A DNA stretch of 64,000 nucleotides from Clostridium septicum (GTDB taxonomy: Bacteria; Bacillota; Clostridia; Clostridiales; Clostridiaceae): positions 310,001 to 374,000 of the forward strand of contig NZ_CP023671.1 of assembly GCF_003606265.1 (NCBI RefSeq), written 5' to 3'. The translations under genes and the position numbers were made by a program. This document shows positions 35,198 to 44,578 of the stretch, piece after piece. Below the pieces are notes generated by a model. It had not been told where the DNA came from, made no database searches, and saw nothing but the letters and a program-made list of their open reading frames with translations. Numbering within the stretch: the stretch's first letter is position 1; each line of letters starts with the position of its first letter.

Positions 35198-36826
35198 ATG
35201 AAAAATAGAAATTTACAAAGAGAAGAAATTGAAAATATTTATGGAAAAATCAGTCCTTTTGAATTTAAAAACAAATTAATAAATCTTGCTAATGGTGAAA
35301 AAGAAAAAAGTGCCCGTACATTGCTTGATGCAGGTAGAGGTAATCCTAATTGGACTGCCTCAACACCTCGTCAAAGTTTTTTTACTTTTGGACAATTTGC
35401 TGTTGAGGAAAGTCAAAGAGTTATAAAAAATGGTGACTTAGCTGGTATGCCACAAAAAGATGGTATATATAAAAGATTTAAAGAATTTATATCTAAAAAC
35501 AATTCTGCACCTGGAATTTCCCTTTTAAATAACATAATAGATTATGGTGTTAATAAAAAATCTTTTAACCCTGATGATTTTGTTTATGAACTTGCAGATG
35601 GAATTATTGGCGACAATTATCCTTTTCCTGATAGAATGCTTACGCATATAGAAGAAATAGTCCATGATTATTTAGTTCAAGAAATGTGCTATAATAAACT
35701 TCCAACTGGTAAATTTAATATTTTTGCTGTAGAAGGTGCAACTGCTGCTATGTGTTATATCTTTGATACTTTAAAGTCTAACAATCTTTTAAAAAGTAGA
35801 GATAAAATAGCTATAATGGTACCAATTTTCACACCCTATCTTGAAATACCTCATCTTCCACGCTACAACCTTGAAGTTATATATATTAAAGCAAATGAAC
35901 TTACAAAAGATCATGCTCATACCTGGCAATATCCTAAAAATGAATTAGAAAAATTAAAAGATTCATCTATTAAAGCATTATTTTTTGTAAACCCTAGTAA
36001 CCCTCCTTCTGTTTCTATAAATAAAGAGGGGAGAGAACTATTAGTTCATATAGTTAAGAATTATAATAAAGATTTAATGATTATATCTGATGATGTTTAT
36101 GGTACCTTTGTTAATGATTTTAGATCTCTTATGGCTGACTTACCATACAATACAATTGGAGTCTACTCCCTTTCAAAATATTTTGGAGTTACTGGCTGGC
36201 GTTTAGGTACACTTGCATTACATGAAAATAATGTATTTGATAAATTATTAAAAAATTTATCTAATGAAGAAAAAGCTATATTAAATAAAAGATATGGTGA
36301 TATGAATTTAAATCCTGAATCCATACCTTTTATAGATAGAATAGTTGCAGATAGCAGACAAGTGGCTTTAAATCATACTGCTGGACTTTCTACACCTCAA
36401 CAGGTACAAATGGCCTTTTTCTGTGCATTCTCTTTACTAGACAAAGAAAACATATATAAAAATTTAACTATAGATATATGTCATAGACGTAAAAAATTAT
36501 TATTTGAAGGTTTAGGGTTAGATTTAACAGAAGATCCTTATGATGCTGCATACTATACAGAGTTTGATTTATTAGAATGGGCAACAAATTATTATGGAGA
36601 TAATTTTTCTAGGTATTTAGAAAATAACTTTAAGCTAGTTGATGTTTTATATAAATTAGCCGAAGAATCCTCAATAGTCCTTCTAAGTGGTAGCGGATTT
36701 CAAGGACCTGAATGGTCAATTAGAATATCTCTTGCTAATCTTAATGATGAAGCTTATTCTACTATAGGTAAAGTACTTCATAAAATATTAGAAGGATTTG
36801 TTATAGATTGGAAAAATTCTTTGTAA
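35198..36826 (+). CDS. aspD: Bifunctional aspartate transaminase / aspartate 4-decarboxylase
   Basis: PLP enzyme that converts L-aspartate to L-alanine and CO2 and can also transaminate. The 542 residues match the long AspD type. DAGRGNPNWTASTPR at the N terminus and the PLP-lysine segment VYSLSKYFGVTGWRLG are characteristic, as is NPSNPPSVSI in the PLP-binding part. AGGAGG precedes the ATG. The partner antiporter gene aspT, often adjacent in other bacteria, is not here. Confidence 0.9.
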   Translation: MKNRNLQREEIENIYGKISPFEFKNKLINLANGEKEKSARTLLDAGRGNPNWTASTPRQSFFTFGQFAVEESQRVIKNGDLAGMPQKDGIYKRFKEFISKNNSAPGISLLNNIIDYGVNKKSFNPDDFVYELADGIIGDNYPFPDRMLTHIEEIVHDYLVQEMCYNKLPTGKFNIFAVEGATAAMCYIFDTLKSNNLLKSRDKIAIMVPIFTPYLEIPHLPRYNLEVIYIKANELTKDHAHTWQYPKNELEKLKDSSIKALFFVNPSNPPSVSINKEGRELLVHIVKNYNKDLMIISDDVYGTFVNDFRSLMADLPYNTIGVYSLSKYFGVTGWRLGTLALHENNVFDKLLKNLSNEEKAILNKRYGDMNLNPESIPFIDRIVADSRQVALNHTAGLSTPQQVQMAFFCAFSLLDKENIYKNLTIDICHRRKKLLFEGLGLDLTEDPYDAAYYTEFDLLEWATNYYGDNFSRYLENNFKLVDVLYKLAEESSIVLLSGSGFQGPEWSIRISLANLNDEAYSTIGKVLHKILEGFVIDWKNSL

Positions 36827-36949
36827 TCATTTTAGTATTTATTTATATTATAATAAAACAAAGCCATAGTTTCCTTAAACTTACTGTAAAATTAATTTCT
36901 ATAGTGGTATAATTGTTTTGTCCTACAAAATTTTAGGAGGTCAAATAAT

Positions 36950-38626
36950 ATGAAAAAACTATTCTCAATACTAACTATTATTTTCATATTTGCATTTCCT
37001 AACGTAGTTTCAGCTACAACAAAAGAATATTATATTGATAATGTTAATATTCAAGCTGAGATTTTACAAAATGGAGATGTAAATGTTACCGAGAATCTAG
37101 GATATGACTTCAACGGAGATTTTAATGGAATTTTTCGTAATTTAAAATTAAATAATACCTTAGGGTATAAAATTTCTGAAGTTTATTCTATTGATGAAAA
37201 CGGACACAAACAACTTATATCAGAAGCTGATAATGAAGCAGATTATACTTATAAACTAATAGACAACGGGGATTCTATTCAAATAAAAGTTTTCTGCCCT
37301 AGCTCAAATGAAAAAAAGAGTTTTTTCTTTAATTACACAATAGAAAAAGCTGCAAAAAAATACTCAGATTTATCTCAATTATACTGGAATTTTTACACTG
37401 TAGAAAACGTTTCTTCTATAAAAGAAGGTTCTCTTAACTTGTCATTAAATAATAGTAATTTTGATTCTTCAGTATTTCATTATGATGTTTTTGGAGATGG
37501 TGATTTCGAGACTACTTATAATGATAAATCTGTTTCAGTAAACTTTAAAAACCTAACTTCATTACTTGGAATTAAATTAAACTTTCAAAAAGAATTTCTT
37601 AATGATATTCCAGAAATAAATAGTACTGCACCTACTGAAGTAGAAAGTCAATATCAATCATCCACTGACTTAAATGGAAAGTGTATTGCATTTATAGCTC
37701 TTTTCATTTCTTTAGGACTTGGTGGAATTGGCTTTGGATTTTTCATTAATAAGCTAAAGTTTAAAAAAGAATTAGAGAAATATAGGAGTAAATTTACTTT
37801 CATTCCTAATGAAATATATGTAGAGCCTCCTAGTAGTACTTCCCCAGCTCTTATTGATTTATTAATGAATGAAAAAGTTGTTTCTAAGGAGATTCTTACT
37901 CCAACTCTTTTTTATTTAGTAAAAAAAGGTTATTATACTATTTCAGAATCTACATACTATTCAGGAAAAAATAAATCTAATAATTTAAAAGAAGACTTAA
38001 TATTTACAAGAGTTCATTCTAAAGGATTACCAAAGGAAAATCATTTAGTATTTCTTATTGATTGGTTTTCAATGTATGAAGTTAATGGTAGCTTTTCATT
38101 ACAAAAAATTAAAAAGAGAATTCAATCTCAAAGTGAAGCTCAAAAATTTATAAATAAACTTAATGAATGGATTGCTGAAGTTTTTGAAGATGCAGATTCC
38201 TATACATTCTTCAAAACTATAGGTAATAAAAGAATACTTAGAAATAAATATTATAATGAAAAGTTAAAATGGCTTTCTTATAAAAATTATTTAATTAATT
38301 CTAAAGAAAACTTAGAACATAAGAATTTAACTAATATAGATGATCCTTTAATTTATGCCACTGCTTTAGATATTGACTATGATGATATAAAAGTTATTTT
38401 AAATTCATTATCTAAGGATATTAAAAGAAACTCTAGTGAAATTCCTGAATTCTCTTACTTATATTGTAACAATTACTTATTTTATAGTTTATTAGTTAAC
38501 GATATTAACGGAGATGCACATATAAACATAGATAATTCACCTAATTCTACTAGTTCTTCCTTTGGAGGCTTCTCTAGTGGTTCTGGATTTACAGGTGGTG
38601 GTGGAGGCGGTTCTGGAGCCTTCTAA
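36950..38626 (+). CDS. DUF2207 membrane protein
   Basis: A 558-residue protein with a signal peptide (residues 1 to about 22, ending VVSA), an extracellular DUF2207 domain with DVNVTENLGYDFNGDFNGIFRN, a membrane segment near residues 243-266 (CIAFIALFISLGLGGIGFGF) and a cytoplasmic part. The C terminus is a Gly/Ser run (GGFSSGSGF then a glycine stretch), typical of the family. TTAGGAGG precedes the ATG. Function unknown. Confidence 0.88.
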   Translation: MKKLFSILTIIFIFAFPNVVSATTKEYYIDNVNIQAEILQNGDVNVTENLGYDFNGDFNGIFRNLKLNNTLGYKISEVYSIDENGHKQLISEADNEADYTYKLIDNGDSIQIKVFCPSSNEKKSFFFNYTIEKAAKKYSDLSQLYWNFYTVENVSSIKEGSLNLSLNNSNFDSSVFHYDVFGDGDFETTYNDKSVSVNFKNLTSLLGIKLNFQKEFLNDIPEINSTAPTEVESQYQSSTDLNGKCIAFIALFISLGLGGIGFGFFINKLKFKKELEKYRSKFTFIPNEIYVEPPSSTSPALIDLLMNEKVVSKEILTPTLFYLVKKGYYTISESTYYSGKNKSNNLKEDLIFTRVHSKGLPKENHLVFLIDWFSMYEVNGSFSLQKIKKRIQSQSEAQKFINKLNEWIAEVFEDADSYTFFKTIGNKRILRNKYYNEKLKWLSYKNYLINSKENLEHKNLTNIDDPLIYATALDIDYDDIKVILNSLSKDIKRNSSEIPEFSYLYCNNYLFYSLLVNDINGDAHINIDNSPNSTSSSFGGFSSGSGFTGGGGGGSGAF

Positions 38627-38631
38627 ATTAT

Positions 38632-38673
38632 AAAAATAATCTGTACTAAATTAATTAGTACAGATTATTTTTA
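38632..38673. terminator. Bidirectional terminator
   Basis: AAAAATAATCTGTACTAA and its complement form a long stem with a five-base loop, with T runs on both strands, between convergent genes. Confidence 0.85.
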
Positions 38674-39606
38674 TTTAAAACTCTCTAAAAAGTAATAAAC
38701 TGTCTTTAAAATATTTTCCCTATTAAACTCTTGTTTTACAATTAATTGCTCTAAATCACTAAAAGAAATTTGATTTAAACTATCAGAATATACCCTTACT
38801 TTTTTAACTACATTATCTTTAATATCCATAAGTATTTGAATATTCCCTATATCTGTTGGAGTTTCTAAATTAACATTAAATTCTGGACTTTCTCCATAAA
38901 CCCATTTATGATTTTTATATTTTTCTAAAAGATTTCCTTTAACTTCTTTTCCTATAGTTTCTCTAATAGAATATACCTCTCCATAAACTTCTTTAAAACT
39001 TTCAATTAAGTTTTTAAATACATCATTTAAAGTTATATCATTATTACATTCTTTTAAGTTTATAACTCTACTTTTTACTGAATCTATTCCTTTAGATTTA
39101 AGTTTTATTTTAGAGGGTTTTAATATATTATTTAACTCTAATTTATCTACATCTATCATAATAGTTCCATGGTGAAACATTTTATTATCATCTTCATAAA
39201 AAGCATGTCCAGAAAACTTTTTATTATTTATTGTTAAATCATTTCTTCCACTTTTATCTACAGATAATCCAAACTTTTCTATAGCTTTTCTTATAACTAG
39301 TATTTGCTTTTCTATATTATGATTTTCTTTAGATGTTACAAATGTAAAATTCAAATTTCCTAAATCATGATATACAGTTCCTCCGCCAGACATTCTTCTT
39401 GCTATTTTAGCTCCATTTCCTTCAATATAATCAACATCACATTCTATATAGGGATTTTGATTTCTTCCAATTACTACAGTTTTATGATTTTGCCATAAGT
39501 AAAATATTACTTCGTTTTTCTTAATATTATTAAAAATATATTCCTCCATTGCTAAATTACAATAAGGATCTGTACTCTTGGAAATAACTATTATATTTTT
39601 TAACAA
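38671..39606 (-). CDS. lplA: Lipoate-protein ligase
   Basis: Attaches free lipoate to lipoyl domains through lipoyl-AMP. The 311 residues include GRNQNPYIE, ARRMSGGGTVYHDLGNLNFTF and KFSGHAF, plus a C-terminal accessory domain. The start is a TTG that overlaps the end of lpdA, with GGGGGA just upstream, so the two are translationally coupled. Its substrate may be the lipoyl domain fused to LpdA next door. Confidence 0.92.
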   Translation of the reverse strand: MLKNIIVISKSTDPYCNLAMEEYIFNNIKKNEVIFYLWQNHKTVVIGRNQNPYIECDVDYIEGNGAKIARRMSGGGTVYHDLGNLNFTFVTSKENHNIEKQILVIRKAIEKFGLSVDKSGRNDLTINNKKFSGHAFYEDDNKMFHHGTIMIDVDKLELNNILKPSKIKLKSKGIDSVKSRVINLKECNNDITLNDVFKNLIESFKEVYGEVYSIRETIGKEVKGNLLEKYKNHKWVYGESPEFNVNLETPTDIGNIQILMDIKDNVVKKVRVYSDSLNQISFSDLEQLIVKQEFNRENILKTVYYFLESFK

Positions 39607-41291
39607 TGTAATCCCCCTATTCCTAATTCTAAAGCAGCTTCATGTATAACTTCTCCTGTTGTTGGATGAGCAAAAATAGTTTCTATTATACCATCTTCTT
39701 TAATATTATTTTTAATTATTAAAGTTAATGTACTAACTAAAGATGAAGCATCAGGCCCTATAATAGATGCTCCTATTATTTTATCTTTCTCAATATCTTT
39801 AACTAATTTTATAAATCCTTCATTTTCTCCCATAGTTAACGCTTTTCCATTTCCTTGGAAATAAAACTTGCTTGTTTTATATTTTATATCATTATTTTTA
39901 GCTTGATCTTCCGTTAAACCTACTGATGCTATTTCTGGATATGTAAATATAACATTTGGAACTGCACTATAGTCTACAGTTTTGTTTTCACCTAATATAT
40001 TATCAACAGCTACTATTCCTTGATGAGATGCTATATGAGCAAGCTGCATTATATTATTAACATCACCAATTGCATATATTCCATCTATATTAGTTTCTAA
40101 AGTTTCAGAAACCTCAATTCCTCTTAAATTTTCATTTAACTTAATATTAGCATTTTCAATTTCTAAACCTTCTATATTAGGCTCTCTTCCTATAGCAACT
40201 AAGACTTTTTCTGAAACTATATATTTTTCCTCTTCACCTTTATTAAATATAACTAAAGCTTCACCATTTTCTGTTTTTTCAATTCTACTTACTTTGGAAC
40301 TATTAAATATAGTTATACCCTTTTTCTCTGCTATATTTTTAATTTCTTCTGATATTTCAGAATCAACCATAGTAAGTAATCTATCTGCAAATTCAACTAC
40401 ATTTACCTTTACACCTAAATTTGAATACATAAAAGCAAATTCCATCCCAATAACTCCACCACCAATTATAGTTATTGATTTTGGCTTTTCCTTAGAACTT
40501 AAAGCTGTTGTACTATTTAATACAAAAGGTTCTTCTATTCCTTTTATATTTATTTTTGATATTTTTGATCCTGTGGCTATAATTATATTTTTTCCTGTTA
40601 TAGAATATTTGTCTCTTCCACTTTTAACTTCTATGGTTCTTTTATCTTTAAATGAAGCCTCTCCTTTTATTTGTTTTACTTCATTTTTATTTAATAAATA
40701 ATCTATACCTGAAACCAATGTATTTTTAATTTTATCTTTTCTATCTATTATTTTTCCCATATTTACTTTAGGATTTTCACATTCTAAACCAAATTCATTA
40801 CAATTAACTAAATTATAATAAACCTCTGAAGACTTTACTAAGGCTTTAGTTGGAATACACCCTACATTTAAGCAAGTTCCTCCTAAATTTTCTTTTTCTA
40901 TACTAACTACCTTAAGTCCCCTTTTAGCAGCATATATAGCTGATACATATCCTCCTGGTCCAGCTCCTATAACAATTAAATCTGTCTCTATCTTTTCATC
41001 TTTTCCCTTTATCATATTTCCAAAATAATTAAAATTATTTTTATTAGAGTTATTTTCCTCTAAAACTTCTACTTTAATAAGAGTATCTCCAATCTTTACT
41101 TCTTCACCTTCATTTACTTTTATTTCTTTAATTTTGTAACTTCCTTTTGCCTTAATTGGAGAGTTACCTTTTCCAGTTTCCACTTGTAAAAGTACAGTAT
41201 TTATCTCTACCATATCCCCTATACTAACATTTATTTTACCTACCTTTGCACTTTTATCATGGCCTGTTAAAGACTCTAATTTTATATCCAT
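39600..41291 (-). CDS. lpdA: Dihydrolipoyl dehydrogenase with N-terminal lipoyl domain
   Basis: FAD-dependent disulfide oxidoreductase (E3). Residues 1-76 form a biotinyl/lipoyl domain with the probable lipoyl lysine K41 in VETGKGNSP, where the usual ETDKA is altered. Residues about 104-563 hold the E3 part: GAGPGG (109-114), redox pair C140-C145 in GGTCLNVGCIPTKA, the NAD site IIGGGVIGMEFA and the C-terminal HPTTGEVIHEAA. No E1 or E2 gene is adjacent. The partner complex is not visible here. Confidence 0.93.
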   Translation of the reverse strand: MDIKLESLTGHDKSAKVGKINVSIGDMVEINTVLLQVETGKGNSPIKAKGSYKIKEIKVNEGEEVKIGDTLIKVEVLEENNSNKNNFNYFGNMIKGKDEKIETDLIVIGAGPGGYVSAIYAAKRGLKVVSIEKENLGGTCLNVGCIPTKALVKSSEVYYNLVNCNEFGLECENPKVNMGKIIDRKDKIKNTLVSGIDYLLNKNEVKQIKGEASFKDKRTIEVKSGRDKYSITGKNIIIATGSKISKINIKGIEEPFVLNSTTALSSKEKPKSITIIGGGVIGMEFAFMYSNLGVKVNVVEFADRLLTMVDSEISEEIKNIAEKKGITIFNSSKVSRIEKTENGEALVIFNKGEEEKYIVSEKVLVAIGREPNIEGLEIENANIKLNENLRGIEVSETLETNIDGIYAIGDVNNIMQLAHIASHQGIVAVDNILGENKTVDYSAVPNVIFTYPEIASVGLTEDQAKNNDIKYKTSKFYFQGNGKALTMGENEGFIKLVKDIEKDKIIGASIIGPDASSLVSTLTLIIKNNIKEDGIIETIFAHPTTGEVIHEAALELGIGGLHC

Positions 41292-41323
41292 AAAATGTCA
41301 CCCCTAATATTACTTTTTATAAA

Positions 41324-41358
41324 TAAAACCCCGCAATTTTATAATGCAGAGTTTTATT
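41324..41358 (-). terminator. Terminator of the MarR/AhpD-like unit
   Basis: On the minus strand AAAACTCTGCA and TTGCGGGGTTTT (with G-T pairs) form a stem followed by ATTTATAAAAAG, between the AhpD-like gene and lpdA. Confidence 0.6.
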
Positions 41359-41373
41359 TATCTAAATTGCTAT

Positions 41374-41727
41374 TTATTTAAAATCTTTTTCAAATTCATC
41401 TATAGAATCTTTTAATAATGTTGTACTATAAGCCATACTTGGACCACCACCAAATGCAACTGCAACCATAGCAGCTTCCATTATTTCTTCTCTATTTGCA
41501 CCTGCTTCTAATGCTTTATAAACATGAAATACTATACAGTATTCACAACGATTATAAGCAGCAATTGCAACGCTTATTAATTCTTTTGTTTTTGTAGTTA
41601 ATTTTCCTTCTGAATAAGTAGCACCTAATAAATTCATAAATGCTTGAACATTTTCACCATTAGTTTCACCTACAGAATTTAAACCTTGCATAAAATCATT
41701 TAACATTTGTCTTGGATCTTTTTTCAT
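41374..41727 (-). CDS. AhpD-like carboxymuconolactone decarboxylase family protein
   Basis: A 117-residue all-helical protein of the CMD/AhpD family. The segment NRCEYCIVFHVYKALEAGA has the redox CxxC and downstream His expected for peroxidase-type members. I start at the ATG at 41727, with AAAGGGGAG upstream; a longer frame to 41796 lacks a site. It follows the MarR gene on the same strand, with a palindrome in the gap. Confidence 0.88.
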   Translation of the reverse strand: MKKDPRQMLNDFMQGLNSVGETNGENVQAFMNLLGATYSEGKLTTKTKELISVAIAAYNRCEYCIVFHVYKALEAGANREEIMEAAMVAVAFGGGPSMAYSTTLLKDSIDEFEKDFK

Positions 41728-41743
41728 TTCTATCTCCCCTTTA

Positions 41744-41757
41744 ATTGCATATGCAAT
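41744..41757. promoter_or_regulatory. Palindrome, probable MarR operator
   Basis: The perfect palindrome ATTGCATATGCAAT lies in the 71-bp gap between the MarR gene and the AhpD-like gene. TTGCATATGCAA-type sites are common MarR targets. Confidence 0.5.
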
Positions 41758-41798
41758 AATTAGCATAGCAAGTATTTTATAATAAAAAAATACCACTT

Positions 41799-42242
41799 TT
41801 AAGTGATATTGTCAACATTCATATTAATATTTAAAACCATTTTTCTTAATACGCTATTAAAGATATCTATATGCTCTTGCTTTATACCTTTAGTAATATC
41901 ATCGGAAAACTTTTCTCCTAATGGCAACAACTCTTCCTTTAGATTTTCACCTTTTTCTGTAAGAAAAATATTTGTTACTCTTCTATCTGTTTCCTCTTTT
42001 TCTCTTTTAACTATTCCCTCTTTCTCCATTCTATCTATAAGTCTAACTATAGTTGATTCTTTTACATTTATCTTATCTGCCAATACTTTTTGAGAAATCC
42101 CTTTCTCATTGCCTATATAATATAATGCTATCCATTGAACTCTAGTGCTTCCCTTAAGAAGTAGTCTTCTATTAAATTCGTCTGATAATTCTTTTGATGC
42201 AGTACTTGTAATAAAGCCAACACATTCTTCTAACCTAAACAT
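41799..42242 (-). CDS. MarR family transcriptional regulator
   Basis: A 147-residue winged-helix repressor. WIALYYIGNEKGISQKVLADKINVKESTIVRLIDRMEKEGIVKRE covers the recognition and wing elements. An N-terminal CVGF with C8 could make it redox-responsive. AGGAAGGA precedes the ATG. It likely controls the AhpD-like gene and itself. Confidence 0.92.
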   Translation of the reverse strand: MFRLEECVGFITSTASKELSDEFNRRLLLKGSTRVQWIALYYIGNEKGISQKVLADKINVKESTIVRLIDRMEKEGIVKREKEETDRRVTNIFLTEKGENLKEELLPLGEKFSDDITKGIKQEHIDIFNSVLRKMVLNINMNVDNIT

Positions 42243-42301
42243 AATCCTGTCCTTCCTAAACTTTCTATTAGTATTTTTTCAAAAAATATTACATACTTAT
42301 A

Positions 42302-42340
42302 ATGATACTCTAAGTTTTTTACTCAAACAAGTAAAAAACT
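42302..42340 (-). promoter_or_regulatory. MarR promoter with an overlapping inverted repeat
   Basis: On the minus strand TTGTTT and TATCAT (42302-42307) are separated by 17 bp. An inverted repeat AGTTTTTTACT / AGTAAAAAACT (42313-42323 and 42330-42340) overlaps the -35 and may bind the MarR protein. The rest of 42243-42474 shows no gene. Confidence 0.5.
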
Positions 42341-42474
42341 ATATAGGAATATTAATAATCTTATATTTTTATTCCCCATTGTTTTCTAATTTAATACAAA
42401 TGCCTATATTTTACTTCAATTAATTTTATATCCATATTTGTTTTTGTAAATTTAAATATAATTTTAATATACTC

Positions 42475-42503
42475 TTGAAACAATCTATATAATATGTTAT
42501 TAT
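42475..42503 (+). promoter_or_regulatory. tRNA promoter
   Basis: TTGAAA (42475-42480), 17 bp, TATTAT (42498-42503), 34 bp before the tRNA. Confidence 0.7.
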
Positions 42504-42537
42504 AAAAATGCAGAATTCAATTATATATTTGCTTTAT

Positions 42538-42612
42538 GACTTGTTGGTCAAGAGGTTAAGACGTCACCCTCTCACGGTGAAATCAGGGGTTCGATTCCCC
42601 TACAGGTTACCA
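42538..42612 (+). tRNA. tRNA-Glu (anticodon CTC)
   Basis: A 75-nt cloverleaf with encoded CCA. The acceptor stem GACTTGT / ACAGGTT has two G-U pairs. The D arm contains GGTCAAGAGGTTAAGAC, the anticodon stem TCACC / GGTGA encloses loop CTCTCAC with anticodon CTC (reads GAG), and the T arm has AGGGGTTCGATTCCCCT. It stands alone, with its own promoter and terminator. Confidence 0.95.
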
Positions 42613-42626
42613 AAATAACTAGTTAT

Positions 42627-42664
42627 AAAAAACATCTCTATTTTAAAATAGAGATGTTTTTTAT
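42627..42664. terminator. Terminator after tRNA-Glu
   Basis: AAAAAACATCTCTA and TAGAGATGTTTTTT pair across an eight-base loop, with a T run on each strand. It also precedes the end of the next leftward gene. Confidence 0.85.
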
Positions 42665-42681
42665 TACATTAAATTCTTATA

Positions 42682-43092
42682 TTATAAACATTTAATAACT
42701 TTATCAACACTTGTATCTATAGTAAAAATCATATCTTCATCTATTCTTAATTTACACTGATTATTATTTACTTTGATAACATCAAGATTTAACATTCCAG
42801 GCTTTATTTCCTTATATTTTGTTGCTGATATATCAATTACAAACTTTGAATCTTTTAATCCTGTAATTTTTATTTCTGATCCATTTTCGTTATTATTTTT
42901 TAACTTTAAAGTTATAATATTATTCCCTTTTAATAAAATGGCTTCTGTTGGAACATCTATAACAGAAATCTCTCCCGTCATAGTCATCCATCCACCACTT
43001 AGCTTTATTTTTGATAATAAACTTATATTGTATTTACTATCTATATTTTTTAATAGCTTACCTAATTCATATATTGTTAATTCGTATTTCAT
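42682..43092 (-). CDS. Hypothetical protein, 136 residues
   Basis: A soluble beta-rich protein beginning MKYELTIYELGKLLKN, with SGGWMTMTGEISVID and GSEIKITGLKDSKFVID. It has no signal, membrane helix or metal motif. AGGATGG precedes the ATG. I do not recognise a family. The 314-bp gap between it and the next gene (43093-43406) is AT-rich and must hold two divergent promoters, but I cannot place them with confidence. Confidence 0.6.
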   Translation of the reverse strand: MKYELTIYELGKLLKNIDSKYNISLLSKIKLSGGWMTMTGEISVIDVPTEAILLKGNNIITLKLKNNNENGSEIKITGLKDSKFVIDISATKYKEIKPGMLNLDVIKVNNNQCKLRIDEDMIFTIDTSVDKVIKCL

Positions 43093-43406
43093 TTTGCCAT
43101 CCTACCTTTTTTATAAATATTTTTCTTTTAAGCTTATTATAATATATCTATTAGTCTTACTTCTACCTTTATTACTTCTTTAAATATAACTACAAAAACT
43201 ATTACAATATATCTTAAATTATTTTTTCATAATCTATCCTCATCTAATCCTAATTACTTTATTATTTAAATTATATATTAAAGATTATATATTCTTAAAC
43301 TCTTTGAAAAATTATACATATAATATTAAATTTTAAAATTTACTTTTCACTATATATCATTTGTAAATATATACTATATTATAGCAATTTAAAAATTAGG
43401 AGATTT

Positions 43407-44537
43407 ATGTTTATAAAATCTTGTAACAATCAAAACAAAGAACTTACCTTAAGTATTTATAATAACAATGTAGCTTTAGTAAATGAACTTAGAGATTTAT
43501 TTAAAGGAAAAGTAATTAACACTATTGAATACTGTGATATAAGTAAATTTATATATGAAAACTCAGTAATAATTGAAAATGTTGAAGTTTCCCAACTTAA
43601 CTTTAATTATAAATGCTGTAATAATGATAAAAATAAAAGTGAAAATTCATCCTGTAATGATTGCCTATCTTCTTTTGTAAATTCCATTGATATTGAAGTT
43701 GATTCCATAAACTCTAAAAATATTAGAGTTTATTATTTAACAGCTGGAGTTAAATGGGATAGTAGCTATACTCTCATATTAAATGAAAATAAATTAAGTA
43801 TGCAATCATGGATTAATATCTCTAATAAATCCGGGATATCTTATAATCATGCAAATTTAAAATGTATATCTGGAGAGGTTAATTTTGACTCTCTTTCCCC
43901 TATACCATACTCCAAAACTTCTTATGCAAACTCTGAAGCCGTAGAAAATCCTAAACTACAACCCTTAGATGATTACTATATTTATAATTTATCTGGAAAA
44001 TATATTCTTGAAAATAATTCTACTAAAAGAATTAAAAATTTCTCAGCTGAAAATATAGAATATACTAAATTATACGACTTTGGATACTATAATACTAATG
44101 CTGATATATTAATTAAATTAAACAATACAGAGGATAATAATTTAGGTATTCCTATGCCATCTGGAACTGTAAATATTTATGCTTCTTTAAATGATTCCCT
44201 TCAATTCTTAGGAAGTGATAGCATAAAAAATACACCTATTAATCAGGAACTAAATTTGAATATAGGAAAAGCCTTTGACATTACTTGTGAAAGAAAAATA
44301 ATAAATTACCAAAAATACGATAATTACGAATTTAAAGAAATTGAGCTTATAATAAATAATAGTAAAGATGAAGATGTTCCTATAAAAATTTGCTACCCTA
44401 TTTTTGCGCCTTGGGAAATAACATCAACTACAGATAACTATGAAAAAGATAGTAACGGAAATCCTTGCTTTAAAGTTAAGGTAAGTGCAAATTCTAAAAA
44501 AAGAATCCTCTTTACTTATAAAACAAAAATATCTTAA
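43407..44537 (+). CDS. DUF4139 domain protein
   Basis: A 376-residue protein. The middle part VYYLTAGVKWDSSYTLIL, then WINISNKSGISYNHANLKCISGEV, and the later NIGKAFDITCERKI match the DUF4139 domain. A Cys-rich patch (YKCCNNDKNKSEN then SSCNDCLSSF) lies at residues 70-90. There is no signal peptide. TTAGGAG precedes the ATG. Function unknown. Confidence 0.75.
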   Translation: MFIKSCNNQNKELTLSIYNNNVALVNELRDLFKGKVINTIEYCDISKFIYENSVIIENVEVSQLNFNYKCCNNDKNKSENSSCNDCLSSFVNSIDIEVDSINSKNIRVYYLTAGVKWDSSYTLILNENKLSMQSWINISNKSGISYNHANLKCISGEVNFDSLSPIPYSKTSYANSEAVENPKLQPLDDYYIYNLSGKYILENNSTKRIKNFSAENIEYTKLYDFGYYNTNADILIKLNNTEDNNLGIPMPSGTVNIYASLNDSLQFLGSDSIKNTPINQELNLNIGKAFDITCERKIINYQKYDNYEFKEIELIINNSKDEDVPIKICYPIFAPWEITSTTDNYEKDSNGNPCFKVKVSANSKKRILFTYKTKIS

Positions 44538-44542
44538 ATATA

Positions 44543-44573
44543 AAAAATGGGTTTTATAATAACCCGTTTTTTT
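44543..44573 (+). terminator. Terminator after the DUF4139 gene
   Basis: AAAAAATGGGTT and AACCCGTTTTTTT form a stem with a clear T run. Confidence 0.85.
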
Positions 44574-44578
44574 ATAAA

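Noticed and set aside
42773..43183. Plus-strand open frame of 136 codons opposite the 136-residue gene
   Set aside because: The product is low-complexity F/I/L/S and no ribosome binding site is present; it is the antisense shadow.
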